62,646 bases of DNA, from assembly GCA_002413045.1 (NCBI GenBank), contig DHWF01000031.1, forward strand, positions 213,589-276,234. Direction: 5' to 3'. This stretch comes from Chloroflexi bacterium UBA5189. Its GTDB lineage: Bacteria; Chloroflexota; Limnocylindria; Limnocylindrales; CSP1-4. Below the pieces are notes generated by a model. It was not told the DNA's origin, made no database searches, and saw only the letters and a program-made list of their open reading frames with translations. Made by a program: the position numbers and the translations under genes. Positions 8,606-16,834 of the stretch are shown piece after piece (the stretch's first letter is position 1; each line of letters begins with the position of its first letter).

Positions 8606-9460
8606 CTACGGCTCGTCGTTCTCGTCGGTCTCTTCGATGAAGGCTTCGTCGGTGGTGTCCTCGGGCGGGAGGACGCGGTCGAGGTCGGTGATCTCCTCGT
8701 CCTCGATGTCGTCCTCGAGGTCTTCCTCGATCTCCTCGTCCTCGCGGAGGAGGGTGCCCTTGGTGTACGGGCGCAGGTCGGTGGACTTGGCTGCGGTCGG
8801 GAAGCTGACCTTGCCGTAGTTGCGCGGGTCCTGGTAGATCTCGCGGATGATGATCCGGACGTCCTGGGCGCCGAGCGAGGTCACGCCGGCGAGGTACTTG
8901 TTGCCGTCGGCGATGAGCTTGAGCAAGCGAGCCGCGACGCGCGGGTCCACGACGCCGATGCGCATGCCGTTGCTGAACGCGATCAGGCGGTTGCCCTCGG
9001 GGTTCATCTCGACGGAATCGCCGGGGTTCACCTGGGCCAGCTTCCTGGCCTCGGGCAGGTCGGTCAGGTGCGCAAAGCCGGTCTTGCCGGTCTCCTCGAC
9101 GAAGATCCGGACGGGCGCCTTGCTGCCGTCCTGGGCCGGCACGGTCTTGTCACCGGCGGCCACGAGGAGCGTCCGCAACCGATCGATGTTGCGCTCGGCA
9201 ATGCGGTTCGTCGGGTCCAGCGCGAGGGCCGCCTGGTAGTGCTCGCGTGCCGCGCCGAGCTCACCGAGCTCCCACAGCGCCTTCGCCAGGCGGTTCTCGG
9301 TGTCCGCCTCGGGACCCATCTCGAGCAGCCGGCGGTTCGTGTCGGCGGCCTCGGACCACTTGCCGGCGGCGGCGCTGGCAGTCGCCTGCTCCGCGAGCGT
9401 GCGCTTGATGCGCGTCTGCGCGGCGGGGCTGGTGTTCGCGTCGGTCTCTTGGAAGGTCAC
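8606..9460 (-). CDS. TPR-repeat protein with acidic C-terminal tail
   Basis: Function not recognised. The 284-residue protein begins with tetratricopeptide-like helices (about residues 15-90: WSEAADTNRRLLEMGPEA, LGELGAAREHYQAALALDP). A compact central region of about 130 residues contains RIFVEETGKTGFAHL and LGAQDVRIIIREIYQDPRNYGKVSF. The last 55 residues are extremely acidic (EDEEIEEDLEDDIEDEEI). No signal peptide or membrane segment, so cytoplasmic. I chose GTG at 9460 because AAAGGGAT lies upstream; a start at 9514 would add 18 poorly conserved-looking basic residues. The acidic tail suggests binding to a basic partner or nucleic-acid mimicry, which is inference only. Confidence 0.7.
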   Translation of the reverse strand: MTFQETDANTSPAAQTRIKRTLAEQATASAAAGKWSEAADTNRRLLEMGPEADTENRLAKALWELGELGAAREHYQAALALDPTNRIAERNIDRLRTLLVAAGDKTVPAQDGSKAPVRIFVEETGKTGFAHLTDLPEARKLAQVNPGDSVEMNPEGNRLIAFSNGMRIGVVDPRVAARLLKLIADGNKYLAGVTSLGAQDVRIIIREIYQDPRNYGKVSFPTAAKSTDLRPYTKGTLLREDEEIEEDLEDDIEDEEITDLDRVLPPEDTTDEAFIEETDENDEP

Positions 9461-9592
9461 GTGATCAGATCCCTTTCGGCGGTCGGACGTGCGCGCATGC
9501 GAAATCCGGCCCACGGGCCGGGCGGGTAAGTATGGGGCCTCGCCGCAAGTTGGTCGCGAGGCGCGGCCCGAGCGCCCGGCAGCGCGCCCGGC

Positions 9593-10435
9593 TCAGGCGC
9601 GCAAGCCGAGGCTCCAGCCGATCACGACGACGGCAAGCGCGGCGAGGGCGATCGTCTCCCAGCGCCGCCACGGATCGCGCCGACGCGACGGCGTCCCCAC
9701 GTGGATCGCGTCCCACAGGAAGAACACGAGGACGAGCAGCGCCGGCCCGAGGATCCGCGGGATCTCGATCGAGCGGAGGGCGACCGCCGCGATCGCGACG
9801 ACGGCCGCTCCAGTGATCCCGAACCAGGCGACATCGCGAACGTTCGAGGACCGCAGCGCGGCGACGCGATACGCGAGCAGCAGCGCGATGAGGCCATCGG
9901 CGGCGGCCTGGGCGATGACGTCAAGCGCCTTCGATGGGCTGATGCCCGCCAGCTCGAGCGTCGGCAGGCCGCCCGGCACGAGCACCGCGACGCCCGCAAA
10001 GCCGAAGAACCCGACGAGCAGGACCTCGATCAGGACGGCCGTCCGGTCCGCGCTCGAGGGCGGGCCGCTGGCACGCGCGATTCGCAGCTCCGTCACCAGC
10101 GTCAGCCCGATCAGGCCGCCCGCGAGGACGAACGCGGGCGCGAGGACGACACCGATCGGGACGAGCCGGATCGCCCCGAGGGCCGCGAGTGCCGCGGCGC
10201 CGGGCAGGAGCAGTCCCTCGATCGCGACGCCCGCGCCCTGGCCCGCCGGATCCGCCTCCCCGAGCACCTGCAGGGAGGCGAGAATCACGCCTGCGAGCAG
10301 CACGATCGCGATCGGCCAGACGAAGCCGTCGGGCGCGAAGCGCGACAGCGCGATGATCACCCCGACCGCGATCGACAGGTCGCGCGCGCCGCTCTCGCCC
10401 TTCACCGCCGGGATGGTACGCGTGGCCTCGGCCAT
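9593..10435 (-). CDS. Polytopic membrane protein, function unknown
   Basis: A 280-residue hydrophobic protein with about seven or eight predicted membrane segments (for example LSIAVGVIIALSRF, IAIVLLAGVILASL, IVLAPAFVLAGGLIGLTLV, LIEVLLVGFFGFAGVAVLV, and the last ETIALAALAVVVIGWSL). No transporter signature is recognised. The start ATG at 10435 overlaps the polX stop as ATGA, so translation is coupled to polX and the two are one operon. Whether this reflects a shared function or only shared expression cannot be told from sequence. Confidence 0.75.
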   Translation of the reverse strand: MAEATRTIPAVKGESGARDLSIAVGVIIALSRFAPDGFVWPIAIVLLAGVILASLQVLGEADPAGQGAGVAIEGLLLPGAAALAALGAIRLVPIGVVLAPAFVLAGGLIGLTLVTELRIARASGPPSSADRTAVLIEVLLVGFFGFAGVAVLVPGGLPTLELAGISPSKALDVIAQAAADGLIALLLAYRVAALRSSNVRDVAWFGITGAAVVAIAAVALRSIEIPRILGPALLVLVFFLWDAIHVGTPSRRRDPWRRWETIALAALAVVVIGWSLGLRA

Positions 10436-12372
10436 CAGGCGCCGGCCGCCGGCGAGACCCGCGGCTTCGACCGCGGCTTCGGGGTCGCCAGCCACGCTAC
10501 GAGATCGGCACGGGAGCGAGTGTTCAGCACGTCCGCCGGGGTCACCCACGCCCGCCGCGCCTGCGAGATGCCCCAGGCGAGGTGCTCGAACTCCGACGTG
10601 CGGTGGGCGTCCGAATCGATCGACAGGAGGCAGCCCGCCTCGAGCGCGCGGCGGGCCCGCTCGACCGACAGGTCGAGCCGATGCGGCGACCCGTTCATCT
10701 CGAGCACCGTGCCGGTTCGCGCCGCCGCCCGGAACACCGTGTCCCAGTCGAGGTCGAGGTCGTCGCGGGTGTCGATCATCCGACCCGCCGGGTGCGCGAT
10801 CACGTCCACGTTCGGGTTCTCGATCGCGTTCAGCACGCGCTGGGTCAGCTCGGCGCGCGACTGCCGCCGCGACACGTGGAGCGACGCGACGACGAGGTCG
10901 AACGTCGCGAGGAGCTTGTCCGGGTAGTCGAGCTGGCCGTCCGCGCGGATCTCGAGCTCGCAGCCGTGGAGGAGGCGGAAGCCTTCCGGGCTGGTCTCCG
11001 GCGGCGCGGTCCCGGCCGCCTCCTCGGCCGCGAATCGCGCGTTGAGCGAGCGGATCAGCGCACGCTCCAGCGCGACTCGCTCGGGGGTGAGCCCGCTGGC
11101 GATCGCCAGCGACTGCGTGTGGTCGGTCATGACCTGGTAGGCGTGGCCGCGCCGCCGCGCGAACTCCGCCATGACCTCGACCGAGTTGGTCCCGTCGGAC
11201 CAGTCCGAGTGCGAGTGCAGGTCGCCCCGCAGGTCCGCCGCGGTGATGAGGGCCGGCAGGCGGCCGGCGAGCGCCGCCTCGATCTCGCCGCGATCCTCGC
11301 GCAGCTCCGGCTCGATGAACGGCAGCCCGAGGAACGCGTACGCCTCGGTCTCCGTGGCGAAGGTCCGCAGCTCCCCGCCCGCCGCTGGGTCCGTGATGAT
11401 CTCGCCGTCTTCACCGAGCCGGGCGAAGCCGTACTCCGACAGGCTCCAGCCCATGTCACGGGCCCGTTCGCGCAGGCGGACGTTGTGCTCCTTCGAGCCG
11501 GTGAAGTGGATCAGGTGGGTGCCGGCCTGCTCGGGGCGCATCAACATGAGGTCGACCTGCGGCCCGCGGCCGCCGAGCCGGACCGCGGCCTTGTGGCCGC
11601 CGCGCCCGATCACCGACTCGACGTTGGGCAGGTTCACGAACGTCTCGACGACCCCTTCCGGCTCGTCGGTCTCGGCCAGCAGGTCGAGGTCGCCGATCGA
11701 CTCGCGGCGGCGCCGGTACGACCCGGCCGGCGTGATCCGGCCGACGCCGAGTACGGGCGCCAGCGATGCCGTGAGCTCGTCGACGAGCGCCTTGGCCTGG
11801 TTGAGCAGCATCCGCCGGTCCCGGTGCTCGAGCCTGTTGATGCCCTCGAGGATCAGCTGCTCTGTTCGCTCGGACAGGCCTCGGAGGCCTCGGATCCGGC
11901 CGGCCTCGGCGGCGGCCTTCAGGTCGTCGACGGTCTTCACGCCGAGCTCGGCATAGATCAGGCGGACCGTCTTCGGCCCAACGCCGGGCAGCCGCAGCAT
12001 CTCGAGCAGGCTCGTCGGGAACTCGGCGAGCAGCTTGTCGCGGTACTCGCTGCGGCCGGTCCGGGCAAGTTCCGCGATCTTGTCGGCGATCGCCTTGCCG
12101 ACGCCCGGGATCTCAGGCGGTCTGCCCTCGCGGAACGCGCGCGCCACCTCGTACGGTGACCGCCCGATCGCGTCCGCCGCGCGGTGATACGCGACGGTCT
12201 TGAACACGAGCTCACCCTTCACCTCGAGCAGGTCGCCGATGTCGTGGAACACCTGCGCCAGCTCGCCGTTGGTCAGCAGCGGGACCTCGCCGGCCTCGGC
12301 GGAACCCGCCTGGGTGGCCTCGCCATCGTCGGCCTCGGATGCCGCCTCTTCATCGATGGGCTCGTCGATCAC
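10435..12372 (-). CDS. polX: DNA polymerase X family protein with PHP exonuclease domain
   Basis: Repair polymerase and 3'-5' exonuclease of 645 residues. The N-terminal half is Pol beta-like, with helix-hairpin-helix segments (IPGVGKAIADKIAEL and LPGVGPKTVRLIYAELGV) and the catalytic IGDLDLLAET acidic pair. The C-terminal PHP domain is intact, with HSHSDWSDG, HPAGR and SDAHRTSE metal ligands, so the nuclease should be active. An acidic 30-residue leader precedes the polymerase. It starts at GTG 12372, with TACCAT seven bases upstream. The downstream membrane protein is translationally coupled. A dyad-like motif is centred about 55 bases upstream of the -10. Confidence 0.95.
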   Translation of the reverse strand: MIDEPIDEEAASEADDGEATQAGSAEAGEVPLLTNGELAQVFHDIGDLLEVKGELVFKTVAYHRAADAIGRSPYEVARAFREGRPPEIPGVGKAIADKIAELARTGRSEYRDKLLAEFPTSLLEMLRLPGVGPKTVRLIYAELGVKTVDDLKAAAEAGRIRGLRGLSERTEQLILEGINRLEHRDRRMLLNQAKALVDELTASLAPVLGVGRITPAGSYRRRRESIGDLDLLAETDEPEGVVETFVNLPNVESVIGRGGHKAAVRLGGRGPQVDLMLMRPEQAGTHLIHFTGSKEHNVRLRERARDMGWSLSEYGFARLGEDGEIITDPAAGGELRTFATETEAYAFLGLPFIEPELREDRGEIEAALAGRLPALITAADLRGDLHSHSDWSDGTNSVEVMAEFARRRGHAYQVMTDHTQSLAIASGLTPERVALERALIRSLNARFAAEEAAGTAPPETSPEGFRLLHGCELEIRADGQLDYPDKLLATFDLVVASLHVSRRQSRAELTQRVLNAIENPNVDVIAHPAGRMIDTRDDLDLDWDTVFRAAARTGTVLEMNGSPHRLDLSVERARRALEAGCLLSIDSDAHRTSEFEHLAWGISQARRAWVTPADVLNTRSRADLVAWLATPKPRSKPRVSPAAGA

Positions 12373-12379
12373 GCTGTCG

Positions 12380-12385
12380 ATGGTA
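12380..12385 (-). promoter_or_regulatory. Leaderless-type -10 element of polX
   Basis: TACCAT on the minus strand, seven bases before the GTG start. Confidence 0.45.
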
Positions 12386-12424
12386 TCGAGCGGAGGCTCC
12401 AGCTCCGCGGATCGACATTCCTAC

Positions 12425-12451
12425 CGTACGAACACCCGGGGGTAGTTCGAC
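12425..12451 (-). promoter_or_regulatory. Recurrent intergenic motif, copy C (near-perfect dyad)
   Basis: Minus strand reads CGAACTACCCCCGGGTGTTC then G. The outer CGAAC and GTTCG arms are perfect complements, with CC and GG symmetric inside. Nineteen bases of the core are identical to copy D 14 kb away. Confidence 0.55.
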
Positions 12452-12560
12452 AGATGGAGGAGCTGCCAGGGGCTCGCCGAGCGCAACCCGCGAGCGTGGC
12501 CATTCGCCGTCGACGCCGCCCGCGCACGTTTTTCGACCGTTCATTGTCTCCAGCTATCGC

Positions 12561-12578
12561 GGGGTGGTAGTTCGGCGG
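12561..12578 (-). promoter_or_regulatory. Partial copy of the recurrent motif
   Basis: Minus strand CCGAACTACCACCCCGC shares CCGAACTACCAC with the copy at 26758 and CGAACTACC with copy C, but the right arm is not conserved. Confidence 0.35.
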
Positions 12579-12592
12579 GAAACCAGGCTCGG

Positions 12593-14110
12593 CTACCCGG
12601 CCACCACGCGATCGCGGCCGGCGCGCTTTGCACGCAGGAGGGCGCGGTCCGCGCGGTCGACCAGGGCGTGGATCGGCTCCTCGGGGCTGGTGGCGTTCGC
12701 GACACCGACGGAGACACTCACGCCGGACACGCCGATCTCGCCGAGATCGAGGTCGCGGACGGCTCGGCGGACGCGCTCCCCCACCTCGAGCGCGACCTCG
12801 GGGCCCGGGTTGCGGAGCAGGACGGCGAACTCCTCGCCGCCGATCCGGGCCGGCACGTCGTGGTCGCGCACGGCGGCGGTGATCGCGCCCGCGACCTGCC
12901 GCAGGACCTGGTCGCCGGCCGGGTGGCCGTACGTGTCGTTGAGGCCCTTGAACTTGTCGATATCGATCATGAGGATGGCAACGGCGTCGCCGGCCCGGCG
13001 GCGGCCGGAGAGCAGCGACGAGAACTCCTCGAAGTAGCGGCGGTTCGGGAGGCCGGTCAGCGGGTCGGTCGAGGCACTGGTCTCGGCGGCGCGGAACGAG
13101 TCGGCTCGATCGAGGGCCGCCGCGGTCTCCGTCGCAGCGACACGGACGAGCCGGCGCGCGCTTTGCGGCCACGCCTCGCGATCACGACGCGAGAGCACGA
13201 TGGCGCCGAGCACGCCGTGCTCCGCCCGCAACGGCGCAGCGAGGGTGTGTGACAGCCCGAACGCAGATCGAACGCGATCCGCAACGCGCTCGACGACGAC
13301 GGCCTCGGTCCCGCGCGCCAGCACCTCCGACAGCTTCGCCGCGCCTCGGGACCCGAACAGGTCCGGCGTCGGCAGGCCGATGTCGCGCAGCAGCGCCAGG
13401 CCCTCTGCCGCGAGCTGGCGCACGAACGCCCGCCCACCGCCGACATCGGAGGCCCGGCGCGCGACACGTGGCAGGGCCACGGGCCGAGGATCGGGTGCGG
13501 CGACGGGCGCTTCGATCTCCGCCGGAGCGATCGGCGCCGCGTCGACCGGCGGCTCGGTGGTCGCGTCCGAGCCGATCGTTAGCTTGTCGGTCGCCTCGAC
13601 CGGGCCGATTGGAACGGCCACTGGCGCCTTCGGCTCTTCACCGATCCGTAGCTCCAAGAGAGAAGATGGCAGGACGGTCGTCGTCGTGGGCACGCCGGCG
13701 CGCCGGGTGACGAGCGTCGCCTCGAGGGCAGCGCCGTCGCGGCGCCGTCGAACGAGGACGACGTGATCCGCTTCGGTCGCCGCGATCAGGTCGTCGACGA
13801 TTGCGGCGACGATCGCCTCGGCGGACACCGATCGGCCCAGGCCGCGCAGGATGCGGGCGAAGCTCTCCGCCTCGCCGCGGCCGCGCGACTCGAGCCCGCC
13901 GACGGCGTTTCGATGCGCGATCGCGGCAATCGCCGCCAGGATCACGAGCCCCACCGTCAGCCAGTCGATCGGCTGGCGGTCCATCGCGAGGCGAATCCCG
14001 CTCACGAGCGCGAGGAGCGAGAAGGCGCCCGCAAGGAGCCACCACGTTCGACGAATGGATGGGTCCCCGGGTCCCTGACGGCTCGGCGGAGACGGCGGGA
14101 CGGTGTTCAC
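12593..14110 (-). CDS. Diguanylate cyclase with GAF-like region and GGDEF domain
   Basis: Makes the second messenger c-di-GMP from two GTP. In 505 residues, two N-terminal membrane helices (about 20-65) are followed by a GAF-like sensor region (about 85-310), then a GGDEF domain. The active-site motif is GGEEF (424-428), a catalytically competent variant. The inhibitory I-site RDHD lies five residues before it, so product inhibition is expected. DPLTGLPNRRYFEE and DIDKFKGLNDTYGHPAGD are also present. I chose GTG at 14110 because a GGGG stretch precedes it and upstream codons fall in fabG intergenic space. It follows fabG by about 100 bases on the same strand and might be co-transcribed. Confidence 0.93.
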   Translation of the reverse strand: MNTVPPSPPSRQGPGDPSIRRTWWLLAGAFSLLALVSGIRLAMDRQPIDWLTVGLVILAAIAAIAHRNAVGGLESRGRGEAESFARILRGLGRSVSAEAIVAAIVDDLIAATEADHVVLVRRRRDGAALEATLVTRRAGVPTTTTVLPSSLLELRIGEEPKAPVAVPIGPVEATDKLTIGSDATTEPPVDAAPIAPAEIEAPVAAPDPRPVALPRVARRASDVGGGRAFVRQLAAEGLALLRDIGLPTPDLFGSRGAAKLSEVLARGTEAVVVERVADRVRSAFGLSHTLAAPLRAEHGVLGAIVLSRRDREAWPQSARRLVRVAATETAAALDRADSFRAAETSASTDPLTGLPNRRYFEEFSSLLSGRRRAGDAVAILMIDIDKFKGLNDTYGHPAGDQVLRQVAGAITAAVRDHDVPARIGGEEFAVLLRNPGPEVALEVGERVRRAVRDLDLGEIGVSGVSVSVGVANATSPEEPIHALVDRADRALLRAKRAGRDRVVAG

Positions 14111-14208
14111 GATTGCCCCGAAGGATGCGGCGTCGAGGGGCCAGCGTCCACCGTACCGGTGCCTGCGCGCGCCGGCGTCGCCACGGCGCCGCGCGGCCCG
14201 CTGCGGAC

Positions 14209-14958
14209 CTACATCATCACCAGGCCGCCGTCGACGGCGAGGACCTGGCCCGTGATGAAGGCGGCCTCGTCGCTGGCGAGGAACGCGACGGCGTTCGCGA
14301 TCTCCTCGGTGGTTCCGAAGCGGCCGAGCGGCGTCTGGGCGGTGATCTGGTCCATGAGCGGCTGCGGCAGGTCCTGGGTCAGCTCGGTGAGCACGAAGCC
14401 GGGCGCGACCGCGTTGCACGTGATGCCGCGCGACGCCAGCTCCCGCGCGGTCGCCTTCGTGAGCCCGATGAGCCCGGCCTTCGCCGAGGAGTAGTTCGCC
14501 TGGCCCGTCTGGCCGGCCTGCCCGGAGACCGAAGTGATGTTGATGATCCGGCCGCCCTTGGCCTTGAGCATCGGGCGAGTGACCGCCTTGATCGCATAGA
14601 AGGCGCCGAAGAGGTTCGTCTCGAGGACGTCGCGGAAGTCCTCGAGCGACATCCGCATGATCAGGTCGTCGCGGGTGATGCCGGCGTTGTTGACGAGGAT
14701 GTCGACCTTGCCGAACGCCTCGAGCGCGGCCTTGATGAGCGCGTTGGCCGCCTCGGGATCGGCGGCGTCGCCCTGGACCGGCAGCGCCCGACGGCCGAGC
14801 GCCTCGATCGCGGCTGCGGTCTCCTTCGCGGCCGCCTCGTTGCCGCGGTAGCTGAACGCGACGTCCGCGCCCTGGGTCGCGAGCCGGATCGCGATCGCGC
14901 GCCCGATGCCGCGCGATCCACCGGTGACGACGGCCGACTTGCCGGTCAGATCGATCAC
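14209..14958 (-). CDS. fabG: 3-oxoacyl-ACP reductase
   Basis: First reduction step of the type II fatty-acid elongation cycle, NADPH-dependent. The 249-residue short-chain dehydrogenase has the cofactor motif TGGSRGIGRA (12-21), NNAG (90-93), and the catalytic S143, Y156, K160 (NITSVSG and YSSAK). Ends with ITGQVLAVDGGLVMM, typical of FabG. It starts at GTG with AAGGAG upstream, 21 bases after the fabH stop. It is the last fab gene of the operon. Confidence 0.96.
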   Translation of the reverse strand: MIDLTGKSAVVTGGSRGIGRAIAIRLATQGADVAFSYRGNEAAAKETAAAIEALGRRALPVQGDAADPEAANALIKAALEAFGKVDILVNNAGITRDDLIMRMSLEDFRDVLETNLFGAFYAIKAVTRPMLKAKGGRIINITSVSGQAGQTGQANYSSAKAGLIGLTKATARELASRGITCNAVAPGFVLTELTQDLPQPLMDQITAQTPLGRFGTTEEIANAVAFLASDEAAFITGQVLAVDGGLVMM

Positions 14959-14979
14959 GTTCGGTGCTCCTTCGGTGGC

Positions 14980-16218
14980 TCAGCCGACGGGTTGCGCGGC
15001 CGGCTCGGGCTCGCCGGGGACGACGTCGTCGAGCGGCGGGTTCACGGTCCCGGGACGGGCCATCAGCTCGGCGAGGGCGGGCGGGATCGGGTCGACGGAA
15101 TCCCAGTCGACGGGCAGCCGGACGTGGACGTCCTCGGCTCGGACGGCGGTGTCGGCGTCGGCGCCGCGGGCGGGATCCGCGGTCCATTGGATCGTGGCGG
15201 CACCCGAGGTGAACCCGGCGCCGAACGCGACGATCGTGATCCGGTCGCCGACCTTGACGCGGCCCTCGTTGACCGCCTCGGCCATCGCGATCGGCACCGA
15301 CGCGGCGGACGTGTTGCCGTAGCGCTGGACGTTCGTGTACATCCGGTCCATCGGCAGGTCGAGGCCCTTGGCGACGGCCTCGATGATCCGGACGTTGGCC
15401 TGGTGCGGGATGAACAGGCTGATGTCGCTCGGCTCGAGCCCGGACTTGCGGACCGATTCGAGGGCCGTCGTCGCCATCGTCTTGGTCGCGAAGCGGTAGG
15501 TCTCCTTGCCCTCCATCCGGATGTAGTGCTCGCCGCGGGCGATCGTCTCGGCGGAGGGCGGGCTCTTCGCACCCCCGGCGGGCAGCCAGATCATGTAGGC
15601 GCCCTGCGGCTCCGTCGTGAGCTCGACACCAAGGGCGCCGCCCGGCTTGGTCGAGGCCGACAGCACCGCGGCGCCCGCGCCATCACCGAACAGGATGCAG
15701 GTCGACCTGTCGCTGTAGTCGAGGAAGCGCGTGAGCAGCTCCGCGCCGATGACGAGGACGTGTTTCGCGAGCCCCGCGGCGATCCACGCCTGCGCGGTGG
15801 CGAAACCGTAGACGAAGCCGGAGCACGCGGCCGCAATGTCCATCGCGGCAGCGCGCGTGTTCCCGATCGCCTCCTTGACGAGGGCCGCGGTCGACGGCAT
15901 CCAGTAATCCGGCGTGAGGGTCGCGAGGAGAATCAGGTCGATCTCGTCCGGGCCGATGCCCGCGGCGCGGATCGCCCGCAGGCTGGCGACTGCGGCCATC
16001 GAGGCGGTCGTCTCGTTGGCGGCGGCAACGCGGCGCTCGCGGATACCCGTGCGCGAGACGATCCACTCGTCGTTCGTGTCGACCATCTTCTCGAGGTCCG
16101 CGTTCGTCAGGACCTGGCTCGGGACGTAGCGGCCCCAGCCGGTGACGTGGGCGCGGATCGGGCGGTCGCCGGGAGCGGGGCCCGCGCCCGGCGCGGTGCC
16201 GTTCGTCGAGTGACTCAT
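14980..16218 (-). CDS. fabH: 3-oxoacyl-ACP synthase III with a C-terminal extension
   Basis: Starts fatty-acid synthesis by condensing an acyl-CoA primer with malonyl-ACP. The catalytic triad is complete: C132 in AAACSGFVYG, H272 in FIPHQANVRI, N302 in GNTSAASVP. The body ends with the usual IVAFGAGFTSGAATIQW near residue 345. The protein is 412 residues, so about 65 extra residues follow (acidic and Pro-rich, ending EPEPAAQPVG), compared with about 320-335 for most FabH. The extension has no recognised domain. The start ATG overlaps the accB stop (ATGA), so translation is coupled. Confidence 0.95.
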   Translation of the reverse strand: MSHSTNGTAPGAGPAPGDRPIRAHVTGWGRYVPSQVLTNADLEKMVDTNDEWIVSRTGIRERRVAAANETTASMAAVASLRAIRAAGIGPDEIDLILLATLTPDYWMPSTAALVKEAIGNTRAAAMDIAAACSGFVYGFATAQAWIAAGLAKHVLVIGAELLTRFLDYSDRSTCILFGDGAGAAVLSASTKPGGALGVELTTEPQGAYMIWLPAGGAKSPPSAETIARGEHYIRMEGKETYRFATKTMATTALESVRKSGLEPSDISLFIPHQANVRIIEAVAKGLDLPMDRMYTNVQRYGNTSAASVPIAMAEAVNEGRVKVGDRITIVAFGAGFTSGAATIQWTADPARGADADTAVRAEDVHVRLPVDWDSVDPIPPALAELMARPGTVNPPLDDVVPGEPEPAAQPVG

Positions 16219-16832
16219 AGCGGATCGACCTCGATCAGTGGCTGCTTCGCACGCACGAGCTTGCCGTCCTCGGCATTGATCTTGACGACGCGACCGGCCT
16301 TGTCGCTCTTGATCTCATTGAACAGCTTCATCGCCTCGATCAACCCGATCACCTGGCCGACGGCGACTTCCCCACCGAGGTTCACGTACGGCGCCGAGCC
16401 CGGCGCCGGCGCCCCGTACCAGATGCCGGTGAGCGGGGCCATCACGGCCGGTCGCGCGGGCGGGCCGGCATCCACCGCCGGGACGGGAGTGGCGGCGCTC
16501 GCCTCCGTGCCCGCTCTGGCCCCGGCGGCCGCGCCGGGAGCGCCGGCAGGGGCTGCGATGGACGCCACGGGAGCGAGGGCCGAGGGCTTCCGCAGCACGA
16601 GCCCGGTCGCGCCGACCTGGACCTCGAGCTCGGTCAGCTCGGTCCGGTCGAGGAGCGCCGCGAGGCGGTCGATCAGGTCAAGGAGCGACTCGTCGGGCGA
16701 TCCTGCGTTCGGCGCGGCGCCGTTGGCCGGTCCGAGGTCCACCGCCGCGTCCGGGACGATCGCCGGGTCCACGGCGATCGTCGGCTCTGCAGCGATCGCC
16801 GGTTCCGCGCCCACGATCGGATCATGGTCCAT
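16215..16832 (-). CDS. accB: Biotin carboxyl carrier protein of acetyl-CoA carboxylase
   Basis: Carries the carboxyl group on biotin between biotin carboxylase and carboxyltransferase. In 205 residues, an N-terminal acidic and Ala-rich region contains the BCCP dimer-like helix (LLDLIDRLAALLDRTELTELEVQ, about 50-72), followed by an Ala/Pro linker. The C-terminal biotinyl domain has the canonical EAMKL with K169 as biotin site. This is the functional carrier of the two BCCP-like genes in this operon. It lies between fabF (2 bases) and fabH (overlap). Confidence 0.95.
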   Translation of the reverse strand: MDHDPIVGAEPAIAAEPTIAVDPAIVPDAAVDLGPANGAAPNAGSPDESLLDLIDRLAALLDRTELTELEVQVGATGLVLRKPSALAPVASIAAPAGAPGAAAGARAGTEASAATPVPAVDAGPPARPAVMAPLTGIWYGAPAPGSAPYVNLGGEVAVGQVIGLIEAMKLFNEIKSDKAGRVVKINAEDGKLVRAKQPLIEVDPL

Positions 16833-16834
16833 GG

